From positions 3,399,501 through 3,463,500 of the forward strand of contig JAYKKM010000048.1 of assembly GCA_035772405.1 (NCBI GenBank): a DNA stretch of 64,000 nt, given 5' to 3'. The notes under the pieces are model-generated. The model searched no databases. It was not told the DNA's origin and worked only from the letters and a program-made list of their open reading frames with translations. This DNA comes from Chrysogorgia sp. JL179-B06 (lineage: Eukaryota; Cnidaria; Anthozoa; Scleralcyonacea; Chrysogorgiidae). Made by a program: the position numbers and the translations under genes. Below are positions 21,274-35,597 of the stretch, one piece after another; positions within the stretch are counted from its first letter, which is position 1, and every line of letters starts with the position of its first letter.

Positions 21274-24200
21274 GTAAGAATTATTGTGGCTAAGATTAGA
21301 TGGGAAGATTCCCTTTGAGATAAAGTGATTCTGGTTTAAAGGATAAGTAGAATTTCCATACAAGAGAGAGAGAGAGATGGAGTGAGAGAGAGATGGAGAG
21401 AGAGAGAGAGATGGAGAGAGAGACTGATGGAGAGAGAGAGAGAGAGATGGAGAGAGAGGAGATTGCATTATCAAATTGCACTATCAAAGGTTTCATTGTT
21501 TTTGTCCTTTGTTACTCATAATTGCTGCTGATATTTCCTTTCCATATCGTCATCGAACTCCAGTTCTGTGTATCATACACTCACGAGGCATGTGCTCGCT
21601 TTTCTTGTGCAAAGTAAATACATCCGGATCTTAAATTCTTAATGAATCAAGTTATTAATTAATTGCTACATGACATTGTATTAGGTTCTGTCACCAAGCA
21701 TGGTTGCCATAGTGATGTAAAAGTCACTGATCTAGCTTGGTGTACTGTGAAAATAGTGTGTAGGAGGTCTGACATTCGGAGTGAAGGCCCTTCTTCTGAG
21801 GAGATGACTCCGAAGATCTATGGTGCCCAGTACTGTAAGTTGGCTTTGGTAGCCAACAGTGCAATCCTAACCCTAACCAACCCTAATCCTAATCCAAGGT
21901 CTTCTGAAGGTTGACTGAAGCCGACTCGGAGTCCATCTTTGGAAAAGGTCCCGTAGATCAGTCATCTCATAGAACCTTTTCCTCATCTGATATAGCGAAA
22001 TGTTTCTCTCTCTGACAACGAGTCTTTGTGCAAAACATTAGATGTATGCACATGTTTCATTCTCACACAAATAAAGTCATATGGCAATCCTTGTGGCTGA
22101 CATTTGTTATGGCCTCTCGGCTACCGCACAAAACACTGTACGGCTCTGAGGATGAGTTTGATGGGTGCATGCATCTGCGTAACTTGTGGCTAAATGTGTT
22201 GCCATGGTGAGCAACATTACAATGCTGCAACTTACTATGTTTTCCATATAAGGCATCAAAATATCCAGAGGTCACAGGTTCAAATCCCAGCTAGAAGACT
22301 GTACTATATTATATATGTTTGCCTGGGTCTCTATAATGTGATCAAAACCTGAGTGCATAATAAAAACACAATAGAAGTATAGGGAGAAGCATGAGCCGCC
22401 GAGGCAAGTGTGTGTTTTTAATACTTCACAAGGGTTTTGATAACGTTATAGAGACCCAGGCAAACATATTCTATTATTTTTATAAAATAATTCAGAAACA
22501 GTTACTTACACACTGAATAATTACGATATATAATGCTTTTAATTTAATGCAAATTCTTATTAGTTACTGACGTCATTCCAGTCTTTATATCCTGATCGAG
22601 ACTGGCAAGCTCACCACTCTAGAGACTCTAGAGTAACATTATTAATAAAAGTATTCAGTTGCAACTGCTTGGTTCCAATCGGTCTCAAGAACACTTTCAG
22701 CAGTCATAAAATATTAACTCTACTGCTACACTAGTGCTTCTTTCTTAAACTGTACTGGAGCTTTCATGCATGACAAGCTTTCATCAGGCTTATAGCCAGA
22801 AGGGTGTCTTGGCATCCCAAGACTTCCTAAAATGACAAAGTGGATGTCTTTGGATACCAAAAATTTTGAGGAAATTCTTAATAATACCTATGTCTAAAAA
22901 TATAAATATATATGAAAAGAAATACCTTAAAATCATACATTTGACAGTTTATCTCGACACACATACATATGTTAAAGCTACCACTGAAATTGGATGTATT
23001 TTTGCAAATCCTGGTTATAGGGATCATGAAATTATATTTTGTCCGATTAGAAAAACGGAGTCTGGAACCGACTGTGTTTCCATAGTAACTATATAAAGAT
23101 AATTTTTGTTATTAACCTAGACAAATCCTTAAGGATCCTTGGCAAATCCTTTCAAAGATCCTTGGCAAATCCTTAAGGATCCTTGACAAATCCTTAAGGT
23201 TCCTTGGAAAATCCTTAATGATCCTTGACAAATCCTTAATGATCCTTGACAAATCCTTAATGATCCTTGACAAATCCTTAATGATCCTTGACAAATCCTT
23301 AATGATCCTTGACAAATCCTTAAGGATCCTTGGAAAATCCTTAAGGATCCTTCGAAAATCCTTAAGGATCCTTGGAAAATCCTTAAGGATCCTTGACAAA
23401 TCCTTAATGATCCTTGACAAATCCTTAATGATCCTTGGCAAATCCTTAAGGATCCTTGACAAATCCTTAATGATCCTTGACAAATAATGTGCAGTCCGAT
23501 CTGGAACCTATTTTCTGCGGCGTTCCCCAGGGATCTATTATTGGCCCCCTGTTGTTTACAGTGTTTTTTAATGACATTGTAGACAGCATCCAGCATTCGA
23601 ACGTTATTACATATGCTGATGATACTGTTGTTCACTATTCCAGTAATGATGTGAACACGATTGAGGACGTACTAAATGTGGAAATGGAAAACATTGGAAA
23701 ATACTGCAAGGACAACGAACTTGTACTGAACCTTAAAAAAGGAAAAACAGAAACAGAAACGATGCAGAAACAGAAACGATGCAGTTTTTTCATTGTATTA
23801 TGTAAATAACTGAAGCTTAAATCCTGTATAAATATTCAGAAATAATAATAATAATCCTTGACAAATCCTTAAGGATCCTTAGAAAATCTTTAAGGATCCT
23901 TGACAAATCCTTAAGGATCTTAAGGAAATTCCTTAAAGATTCTTAAAGGATCCTGGCAAAATCCTTAAGGATTCTTAAAGGATTCTGTCCTTGCAGGATA
24001 CTGGAAGGATAGCAGATCCTAGAAAAATCCTTAACGATCCTTCAAGGATCCTTATGCTTTGACGAATGCTACTCCGCAGCTTCGTTCCAAAAACCTTTGG
24101 AATGCCTATTGGATCTTCTATACTGTATATGTCAGAATTATTAACTACAGTATGTAGCTTGGCACTTCCCCATGTAGGAACACAATGAAGTTTGATCATG

Positions 24201-27200
24201 ATATTGATATCACGTGGGACCCCCTTTTCTTCACAATGACCTGCCTCGATGTGATTGGTTCCTCATACGCAAAGCCCACCAAAATTCCTGTATACGCTAC
24301 AGTGCTACACTTCTTGTTTTAATATTATTTATTACATAAATCCAATTGAACGGCCTTGCACTTGCGTATCTGTGCAGGAAATTCTGTAAACGAGCGGAGA
24401 CGCATGATCGTCTTACACGCAATCGCGATATCTTAGATATTCCTCTTTTCCGCACTGCAACCGATCAGAGGACTTTTAATTTTAGAGCTGTGAAACTGTG
24501 GAACGAAATGCCTCTTGTGACATCACATCCGATAGCTTTAACAGCTAAAAAGTCCATGAAGATGACATTTTCGGCTGACAAGATATATTATGATTTTGCT
24601 CAGGAAGACCCAAATATTACGAATATGTAAAATCGCCAATCGTGAGATAGGCACATTGAAAACCTCACGGGGAACACACACTATATTATTATATGGCACA
24701 AGCTACTTCCGGTGAAATTGCGTGCTCTGATTGGCTGAGACACGTCACGTGCCGGTCCGTTATTTCCCGTAATGGTCCGGATTACGGATTTTGTCAGCCA
24801 TTTTGTTTACAAAGGAGCGAACAACGATAGGAAACTTTGAAAAGCAGCAAAAATTGAACGAATTTAGTAAATTAAGCACTAAATCATGTACGAGTCGGAC
24901 GATGAACAATCTAAATGAGAGTCTTACTATCATGAAAGCAATAGGGCTCTCTTTGATAACAGACTGCTTTGCTGTCTGATGAGACTACCCTATTGAAATA
25001 AATGTTTTACTACTACTACTATTAGAAGAACAAGAACAAGATTGAAAATGACGATTCTGTCACTCAAAACGTAATGTAAAGTAGTAAAAAAGTAGAGTGC
25101 TGCGTAGACAGTGTTTTGAATATATAGCAAAGTGAAAAGGTGGTAAACTGCCAAGAATTTAGTGACGAGATACTGACGTTTCGAGCGGAGCCCTTCATCA
25201 GAGTAAGACGAGATGAAATAAAATAAATAGGGCTTATATATATATGCCAAAACGGTGTCACAAGTAGAAAGTAGCTAATCAAATGCACGGGAGATAAACA
25301 AACTAATAATTGATGAGATGCGAAAAGTTAAATCATTTGCTATTTTTACAGTTGATCAGCAAACAGACTGAGGGGGAGGGAGAAATGACAGGTCCAATCC
25401 GTATGTAAAGTATGTTGTTTAAAAAATCCATGCCATATAATAAACCTCTTATTAACCTCGACCGCTTGGTCATTACTGGAAAATATCAGACCTCGGTCTT
25501 TTATGTACGAACCTCGCCCTACGAGCTCGGTCCGTACTGTCAAGACCTCGGTCTGATATTTTCCCGTAATGACCGCGCTCTCGGTTAATAAGAAGTTAAT
25601 ATTTATAATAACACATTTTAGTACAACTTCCGTTCATGTAACTTCATTTTCACATCTATCCTCAAGGTCCTATGACGAGCTACCATAGAGATCTGCTCAC
25701 TGCCAGCAGAGTTGACATCGTGAACGATCTGTTGGTGGGCGATGTCCTAACCGACCTGCTTTCCAAGTTTGTGTTGGACAACGACGATGTAGAACTTATT
25801 CGTGCCGAGAAATTGTCCAAACGACAGGCAGAAAAGTTGCTGGATTTGTTGGTCACAAAAGGAGACGATGCATTTGGGCATTTTCTGACCGCTCTCAAAG
25901 ATCCATATCCTCATATTGCAGAACTTCTGGAAACCAATACTGAAAACCTGAGGGGAATGTCATTTACAGGCGACGAACTGAATGTTGGTAAGGCTGAACA
26001 GATGGTTAAAGAGCTCCGCTATATTAATGACTTATTAACCGAGTGCGAGGTCTGTACGGTAAAGTATTTGTCTGAGGTCTGTGCGAAAAAACCGAAGGCA
26101 AATACTTTACTGTACAGACCAAGCGAACGAGGTTAATAACACATTTATTATATGGCTTTTGGTTCATTTTGTTCTCTGTTTTTAACGTTGTATTTGTCTT
26201 CAGATGTTGCCGTTTACCTTACCTCTGAGCTTGTTGATTTCGCTTCATGTTTACACGCGTTACTGGTCGTTAGGCATTCATTTTCTTCACTTATAGATAA
26301 ACAGCTTTCAAGAAAAGCAGCACTAATGTTCCAGGACGTGTTATTGTTTGAACTTTTTCAACGAACATACTCAAATCCTCTTTTATTTTCATATAAATCA
26401 ACTCAGAAATTTTCCCGCCAAAACGTACCGGTCAGGAAAAAGGCGTATTGCATTGCCCTCTCACAGCGCCGGGAGGGCAATACGCTTTTTTCCGGACCTC
26501 TCGCGAACCAATCAGCGTGCGCCATCTTTCTTAGCCATATAATAAAGTGTGATTATTTGCCCTCGTTAACTATCACTTCTTAGTATATGAATGATGCATT
26601 TATTTAATAGCCAGAGTAATTCGTTCAGATTTAATTCTGATATCAATAGAAACCTTAATACAATGATAATAATGATAATCATATAATTTTGAGTGGATTG
26701 TAAGTGTAAAAGACTAAACTAATAAACTAAACTAAACTAATAGCGTTGCGCACAGATGACGTATTTGTCAATGTTTGTCTGAGTCTATAATTAAAATGGT
26801 TCATTTGGTTGTCAGATTTGGTTTGTTTGTCTGAGTTTTGGTCTATAAATAGTAACTGTGCGCTTCGATATTAAAAAGGATTTTTATGTGTTAATGTTAT
26901 GGATGATGCATAAATTAAATATACATTGCGTTATATTGAAAAATAATGGACAATAGGGTGACAACACAGCTGGGTTTTAAAAGTCCATATCCCTTTTTCT
27001 GCATTTCAGTCGAGTCCAAACTCTTGGAAGGCGGAGTGCCGCAACGTCCTGTAATTTTCACCAATCGTCCTCGTCAACTCCACTTCCTGCGTACAGCTTT
27101 ACGTTCGTTGACGGAACGCGATGCGTGGGTGGTCCTCCACGGCATGGCGGGCAGTGGCAAGACCGTGTTGGCCGCGGAGGCGTTGAGGAGTGCGTCGCTG

Positions 27201-30200
27201 CTCGAGAACTCGTTTCCGGGGGGAGTGTTTTGGCTGAAAGTTGGGCCTGTCGATAGACCGAAGCTACTGGTAAAAATGCAAAATCTATGCAGCCGCTTGG
27301 AGGAGAACAAAATGCGCCCGTTGCCACACAACCTCGAGGAAGCCCGCGACCGACTCAAGGAGACGTTCGTGCACCAACACCCGCGTGCGCTACTCGTTGT
27401 CGACGACCTCTGGAGCGCACACGACGCCCGCTACTTCGATATCCGCGCCAGAGTACTGGTCACGACCCGTGACGTCAGCATTGCCACCGGCATCGAGGGG
27501 ATCAAATGTCGGGTGCACGTGACCGAGAAGCTGAGTAACGCGCAGTGCTTGGACGTACTTTCGCAGTGGACGAGGAAGCAGGTGACGGAACTTCCGAAAG
27601 AGGCTAACAATATCATCGAGGAGTGTAACGGTCATCCGCTGGCCATCAGTATGATCGGCGCCATGCTGCGCGACCACCCGGCCAGATGGTGGTACTATCT
27701 CTCGCAGCTGAGGAACCACAAACTCAGCAAGCTCAAGTCGAATTTCGCTTACCAGTATCCGAACCTGAGCGAGGCAATCGCCATGGGCATAGGAAACCTA
27801 AGCGACGACTTGCGGGAAAAGTACCTGGATTTTGTTTTGTTTGATGCGTCCATCAAGGTGCCGTTCTTAGTTTTCTGTACCCTCTGGGATATGGAGGTAA
27901 GGAGGGTGCGTGCCGCTGTTTCTAAGATAATAGCGGGGGGGGGGGGGGCGGGCGATAAGAATATTGAATTTAACAAATAATTTCCCAACGCAACCAGGTG
28001 ATAAATCATACATGGTTTAATGATACATAGTTTGAATTTAAAAGTTTTTTTAAAGAGTGAGTGTCAGGGTAGTGCTTTGCGCGCTTGTTTTCTTCTTGGC
28101 GGCCATTTTATGGGACGCCTATTTCAGTTCACAAACGAATCCGTCGATATTTGATCAATCCTTCTTATAAATTATCCATTTTCAAGTTTTCTAAGAAGTA
28201 AATATACCTGAGTGATCAATTATTGTGATATTTTTCGTAAAATTGATAATTTACTATAGTAATCTTTTCGATACATATCATCATCATAATTTGCCGCACC
28301 GAATTATCGATTTTTGGCTGAACCTTTCGATGCGTTACCAAATCGCATCTCCAGTTCTTCGCATATCTCCTTTTGCTGCTGCATAAGTCTGAGCATTTGA
28401 CCTATATCAATTCCATCAAGGTCATTTGCATATCTCCTCAGGCTGTCTCCACCAGACCCGCGCTCGTTTGTTATAAACATCGTTATTTTCTGCCAGGAAT
28501 CGTTTCTCATTCTAGTCACGTGGCTAGCGTACTGAAGCTGCTGTCGCTTGATGAACTCGCGCATCGTAGGCACCCCAGCAATCACGAACAGCTTCTCGTT
28601 GGAAATTTTCAGCGCATGATCCGATTCGTCGTCGGGGTTCTTCCTTGCATACCCTCCACGGACCATGTTCCTCACCATTCGGTTCCAGACAACAGAGAGC
28701 CGACAGAGAGCCGACATAGAAGCTGCTACGAGCGCTTCGCCTCCGAAGCGTGGAAGGCCAGGTTATGCTGCTGAAACAGCGCGAATAAGTTTGCGAATGG
28801 AAGTGTTTGATGAGTGACTAGTAAATAAATATATTTTGTTTCTTCTGATGTTTTGTTCATTTGAATTTGCAAAGATTCAGTAACTAAAGCCATCCGGGCC
28901 AGCTTGTTCGTCAGAAACGGCGTTGCGCGCGGCCCGCAGTGGTTCACAAACAAGCGAACCGCAACTGTTCAAATCGTCTTGAACATTAACTTCATAACTC
29001 CCCGAAGTCAGGATCGGACTCCAATTTCAACATTTCCAAATAAATCTATAGCTCACATGCAAATTATAGTTCTAACGATGCGATGAACTGCAATCAATTC
29101 GTATGAAAACAAAAACACAAGCGCGCAAAGCACTACCCTGACACTCACTCTTTAACATAACTTTAAAAGTTACTGTCCATGACCCAATGTTTCGGCACTC
29201 CAATCTAGTGTCTTCATCATGGGTGATCGTTGTAAAGATAGGATCCCTATTTATACCCTCATAGAACCGATGACGTTATCTATCAAAGTGGCACTACGAT
29301 GAAAAATCTTTAGCATAGAATAGTATTTCAGGGTCGAAAGTGCAGATCATCGATGTAAAAAAAAAACAACTAAAAAATGGTATTTTGAAGTAAGTATTTT
29401 GAGCTCTGAGATCACTACTATTTAGACCACCATAATTACCAAGAACATGTTCCAAGTGAGCCCGCAATTTCAAAAGGTAATATTGTTTGTGACGCTGACG
29501 TCACCAACATGATGCTACGCCTGAATTTCAGTCGAGGTTACTTGATTTCTTGTTTTCTTCGAGAAGTAAATGAAATGTCCAGCCTTTGAGACGAAGAATT
29601 TGAAAAAAACGACCTTGATCACTATGGATTTACTTGAAGAATTAGCCATGTGGAGTCATTAGCCGCGTTGATAATTTTACGTCACTTCCTTACGCTTGTC
29701 AGGAACATTATCGATTAATGGCGGACATAACAACTCCAGATTCGGAGTCAGAAAAATAATACTTGCCATCGTCAAATCGCAAAACGGTTTCGACCGAGTA
29801 ATATTTAGCAGCTCTGCTTTATAAATACGTAAAAGAGTTAATTACCAAGAACGAGGGATGTATGCTGTATACAACCCCGAGGACGCGTAGCGTCCGAGGG
29901 CTGTACAGTATATCGCATACATCGCGATGTTCGAGGTAATTAACTGACTTATTTCATGATTGAGGAGGTTTTCCAACAAAGTTTTGTCTATTTTTTCCAC
30001 CTTGGACAAAGATTTTCCTAGTTTTTCCTTCATTTCTTATCTAATTAGTATTCATAGGGCTGTATGCTATATAAAGCCCGCGCTACATCAAAGAAAACCA
30101 ACTCAATCATGAAATAACTGACGTTTAGTCTGATCACAGTCATTGCACGGAATGGAATAAATAGCGTCTTTCCTCTGACCTAACGTCAAGAAAGGTTTTT

Positions 30201-33200
30201 TAGCAACTTTGACGTTGATTATACCTAAGATGCTTTTAAGTAATATTTGGCATTTCACTCGATTAAACTACATGTTCTAAGGATTTATGGTGAAGGAAAA
30301 TTTCGAGTGTTGGAATATATACATTTTAGGACCAAACCGGGACCAGTTGCGAAAAATGCAACTTCAAGGCCTTCCGGCTGGAATTGAACCCGCGACCCTG
30401 CGATGCCAGTGCAGTGCTCTGACCACTGAGCTACGGAGGCCGTTGCCGAGAGCCTAGTCACGAGTTTTGTATATAGAGTGGTTGTAATGCTCAGTAATGC
30501 TCAATGGTCAGAGCACTGCACTAGCATCGCAGGGTCGCGGGTTCAATTCCAGCCGGAAGGCCTTGAAGTTGCATTTTTCGCAACTGGTCCCGGTTTGGTC
30601 TTAAAGTGTATATATTCCAACACTCGAAATTTTCCTTCACCATAAATCCTTAGAATAAGATTCTTTTAATTGGTTCCGTAAACCCTTGAATATACGGAAC
30701 AACCGCAAAACCCATCACGTATAAATGTAACGTCATCATTGGTCACACGTCCGTTGTGACTATTCTTGCTAGTAATAAAGACTTTTATTATTATTATTTC
30801 GGCACTAGACCAATTACAACAGTAGAACAATTAGTATTCAGGGTATGATGCTTTGTTTTTTTCCGTAGAAAGAAGAAGTGGAGGATGTGATGGATGATTT
30901 AGTAAATAAATCGCTTGTGAAAACTTCGGATTGCTCTGAAGCACCACACGAACACGTCAGCTACGCTATCCACAACCTGCAGCTAAATTATCTGTTAGAA
31001 AACTGTGAAGACATTGAAGCACGTCACAGACGACTGGTGGAGTGCTACAAGAAGGCTTGCAAAGGTTCGTCATTGTTTAAGAAGTAAACGCCGTTGGATT
31101 ATTAAAGTTCCTATATTTCATATTTGGCTTTGTGATATATAGTGTATAACCTTGATAAAATGGTATCAACGAAATTCGAATGTAAATGCGAGATATTGTT
31201 AGCTCAGCTGATTCTAGTCTAGTCTATAATTTAGCCTATAGTCTAAACCTATAGTCTAGCCTGTAGTCTACCCTATAGTCTAGCCTAGCCTAGTCTAGTC
31301 TAGTCTAGTCTATTCTATTCTATAATCTAGTCTAGTCTATAGTCTAGTCTATTCTATAATCTAGTCTAGCCTATAGTCTAGCCTAGTCTATAGTTTAGTC
31401 TGTAGTCTATAGTCTAGTCTAGTCTATTCTATAATCTAGTCTATAGTCTATAGTCTAGTCTAGTCTATAGTCTAGTCTAGTCTATAATCTAGTCTAGTCT
31501 ATTCTATAATCTAGTCTAGTCTATTCTATAATCTAGTCTAGTCTATAGTCTAGTCTAGTCTAGTCTATAATCTAGTCTAGTCTAGTCTATAATCTAGTCT
31601 ATTCTATTCTATTCTATTCTATAATCTAGTCTAGTCTATAGTCTAGTCTAGTCTAGTCTATAATCTAGTCTAGTCTATTGTATAATCTAGTCTAGTCTAT
31701 AATCTAGTCTATTCTATTCTATTCTATTCTATAATCTAGTCTAGTCTATAATCTAGTCTATTCTATAATCTAGTCTAGTCTATTCTATAATCTAGTCTAG
31801 TCTATAGTCTAGTCTAGTCTAGTCTATAATCTAGTCTAGTCTAGTCTATCATCTAGTCTAGTCTAGTCTATTCTATAATCTAGTCTAGTCTATAATCTAG
31901 TCTAGTCTAGTCTAGTCTAGTCTATAATCTAGTCTAGTCTATAATCCAGTCTAATCTAGTCTATAATCTAGTCTAGTCTATTCTATAATCTAGTCTAGTC
32001 TATAGTCTAGTCTATCGTCTAGTCTATAATCTAGTCTAGTCTAGTCTATTCTATTCTATAATCTAGTCTAGTCTATAGTCTAGTCTAGTCTAATCTAGTC
32101 TATAATCTAGTCTAGTCTATAGTCAGGTCTATAGCCTATTCTAAAATACTAAAGGCTGTTGTATTGTCGAAATAGTTAATATACGATTGAAGCGAAGGCG
32201 CTTACGTTTCACGCTCCAACAAAGGGCCTTCGCTCGAAACGTTAGTCTCCTACCGCCCCTCATAAAAAAGACGACGAACTTTTATTCGTATATATAGTCG
32301 GTGCATCTCTCTAATCCTGTGTTCTGTTTTTTTTTTGGCGCGAAATGTCTATAGGAAAGTTCTCAAGCCTCGAAGATGATGGGTATGTCTACTGGAATCT
32401 CATTCACCATATGCTCGAAGCAAAACTAGAAGGCAAAGCCATAAGTCTTCTTACAAACCTCACATGGGTGACGAGAAAACTACAAGCGGCTGGTCCCGCT
32501 GATACGATCAATGATTATATTAAAGTGAACAAGCTCATTGAAGAAGAAGAGGTAAGGTTCTCTACGATGTGTTTTTACGTGCAAGTTGTTTATTTTTGGC
32601 CAATACTGCAGTACATCATTGTTCCTAGTTGACAACACAACATTGTTCACTTTTGGCAGCACAACATTGTTCACAGTTTGAAGCACAACATTGTTCACTG
32701 TTGGCAGCACAACATTGTTCGTGCACAACATTGTTCATAGTTCACAGCACAACATTGTTCACAGTCAGTTGCAGCACAACATTGTTCACAGTTTACAGCA
32801 CAACATTGTTCACAGTTTACAGCACAACATTGTTCACAGTTGCCACCACAACATTTTTCACAGTTTACAGCACAACATTTTTCACAGTTGCCACCACAAC
32901 ATTTTCACAGTTTACAGCACAACATTGTTCACAGTTACCAGCACAACATTGTTCACAGTTTACAGCACAACATTGTTCACAGTTAGCAGTATAACATTGT
33001 TCACAGTTGGCAGCACAACATTGTTCATAGTTGGCAGCACAACATTGTTCACAGTTGACAGCACAACATTGTTCACAGTTGCCACCACAACATTGTTCGC
33101 AGTTTACAGCACAACATTGTTCACAGTTGGCAACAGAACATTGTTTACAGTTGGCAGCACAACATTGTTCACAGTTGGCAGCACAACATTGTTCACAGTT

Positions 33201-35543
33201 GACTTGACAGTACAATATTGTTCACAGTTGGCAGTAAAACATTGTTCACAGTTGACAGTACAATATTGTTCACAGTTGGCAGTACAACATTGTTCACTGT
33301 TGGCAGCACAACATTATTCACAGTTCACAGCACAACATTGTTCACAGTTGGCAGCACAACATTGTTTATAGTTGACAGCTCTCATATTTGCCATTCGCTG
33401 CCGAGTAACTTATGTTTTTGGTTTATTGAGCGAAAAGTTCATGTTACTGTATTTCGAAGCCAGGGGCTACGATTCATTATTCATGAGCATGACTAACACG
33501 AAGCCATGATGTAATTATTGTTTTCTCTCATTAAAACTTTTACAAGAAAGGCGAGTTTAAAAACCTCGAAGAGTTCCACCATTTTGTGAGAACAAACGCG
33601 CACGTGTTCGTCAGCCGACCTGACCCGGATATGGTTATTCAAGTTGCCCTGTGCGAGCCCGCAAACAACGACGTTTACAGACAAGCGAAAGAGGAAGCTG
33701 TGAAGAGATCCAAAGAGGGAAAACTCTTCGTAGACTGGTGGTATGTATATATCAGCACCATTGGCGTACGGGGCTGGGGTGGGGTGGGGGGGGGATGTGT
33801 GGCTGCAGCTCTATTTGGGAAAAAGGATCCTGTCATAAATTATTCTAATATTTGAATGCAACTGAATGACATTATAACGGATTCTCATTGAGGGAATTAA
33901 GGTAGCAATAGTGGAAAAAATTACGAATATGAAGAAATTTTTTTTTTCCATTTTTGAATCTGAGAAATCGTTTTCTGTAAGTGAAAAAAAAAATTGAGTT
34001 GGAAAAATTGAGTTTTAAAACACGATTGGACGAGGTCTAATTGGATGATAAGAAGGCGGGACAATTGATCAAAGCCTTTATTTCAGGTGCTTTTTCTCAA
34101 TTCAATTCTGCACCAAAGTTTGCCTTTTTCTCCCGGTAAAACTTCGCCGCGTTTTAATAGTTTTCGTTGAAATTTTTGTCGGTTGTTGAAAACATACCCT
34201 TCAACGAAAACGTGTCGGCGATTTTTGATACGTTGCGTGTTTTCGTTTTTATCGCGTTTTGAATTTAAAAGATATGAAATACGTTTTGACTCCCATGAAA
34301 ATCATTATTAAAAATTGAACGAAACAGAATTTCAAAAATCGCCGACACGTTTTTGCTGGTCATTTATCGGAGGTTACAACGGTATTAACTGGAAAACCAT
34401 AAATTAAATTCCAAAGGACTTTAACCAGACGAATCCAACACACTTATTTTTTCTTTCAGTAAATAAAACAATTGAAAAATTCACCCCCAATAAAATTAGG
34501 TTTTAACACTGTTTTCTATGATCAATTTGCATTAAATTGATGTATTACAAGTTGTGATCGCATTAATAGGGGCGCGATGCAAGGTTTTTTACGACGCGAT
34601 GCCGGATAACCCAATTGCTACCTTAATCTGGGATTTCATTGTTGTTCTTCGTCGGGCAATGGTCAGTGGCATAGCCAGGCCTGGGTCCGCGGGCATCGTC
34701 TAAATGTTATCTCGTATATTCAACATGAATATACCTAATACATTTGGTTTTGTGGCTTCCTCTTCTGCCGTCGTGCAACGCATTCCCCATGCGCGGGAGA
34801 GATTTCAACGGTAATTAAAAAAACGAGAAAAGTACCCTCATACACTGTATTGCAGGAAATACACTTTCAGAGAATCAAAAATTCAAAAATATTCCCGGGG
34901 CACCATACCCCCGTACCCCCCTAATGTACATGTTTCTAATACATGTTTATAATTGAATGTTTCTAATTCAATGTTTAAAGTGTCTATGAAGTGAAAAAAT
35001 CGCCAGCATTTTTTTTCTCTAACGAACAAAGTAGCATGGCAGGATCGTTCACTGAAAATTTCAAGTGAATCTGCTGCATAGTCTTCGAGCTATCAACTCT
35101 CAAAGTTTGTCCATTGGCATAGTTTAACGTTACAAAATAGGGAAAGACTGTGATTGAATAGATGTGGTATATGACGTATGCAGGTGGATCATTAATGTTC
35201 CAATCCATTGTTCTTATGCATAGTAAGTACACTTGTATACGTCACAAGACAAAGAACCGCGCGTTTCAGATTTCACCAAAAACATTTAGCCATGCCAAAC
35301 TTTGAGAGCTCGAAGACTATGAGGCAGATTTACTTGAAATTTTCAGTGTACGCTCCTGCCGTGCTACTTTGTCCGTGAAAGCAAAAAAAGGCTAGCGAAT
35401 TTTTCACTTCATAGACACTTTAACGGAAAACGTGCATGTATAATAATGTTTCGGCATAACGATGGCAATTCGTGTTCTTCAGGATTTATGCATTAAATAG
35501 ATTAATAATGACGTCATCATGTATTCTAGCAAGTTACGCTCAG

Positions 35544-35597
<54 letters not shown>

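Larger units (their letters stand above)
28060..29155 (+). mobile_element. Family B TTAA element (piggyBac-like ends) carrying a LINE insertion
   Basis: Bounded by TTAA at both ends (28060-28063 and 29152-29155) with perfect AGAGTGAGTGTC / GACACTCACTCT termini and longer sub-terminal arms (gctttgcgcgcttg). It differs from 52903-53538 mainly by an extra segment at about 28279-28716. TTAA duplication is the hallmark of piggyBac-type transposition; no transposase is encoded, so it is non-autonomous. Confidence 0.85.

Noticed and set aside
22866..23096. 76-codon frame in APAF-1 intron 1
   Set aside because: AT-rich, no domain, no supporting splice sites.
23112..23635. Seven-residue repeat proteins on both strands
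   Set aside because: Artefact of a 21-bp minisatellite; both strands are equally open.
23118..24060. CRISPR-like array
   Set aside because: Repeats have no unique spacers and the genome is eukaryotic; it is a minisatellite.
32205..32262. Active hammerhead ribozyme
   Set aside because: The CTGATGA box is mutated and no closing stem I is seen; kept only as a decayed motif.
32691..33371. Cys-rich or Ser/Thr-rich repeat proteins
   Set aside because: Artefact of the 24-bp minisatellite, open on both strands.
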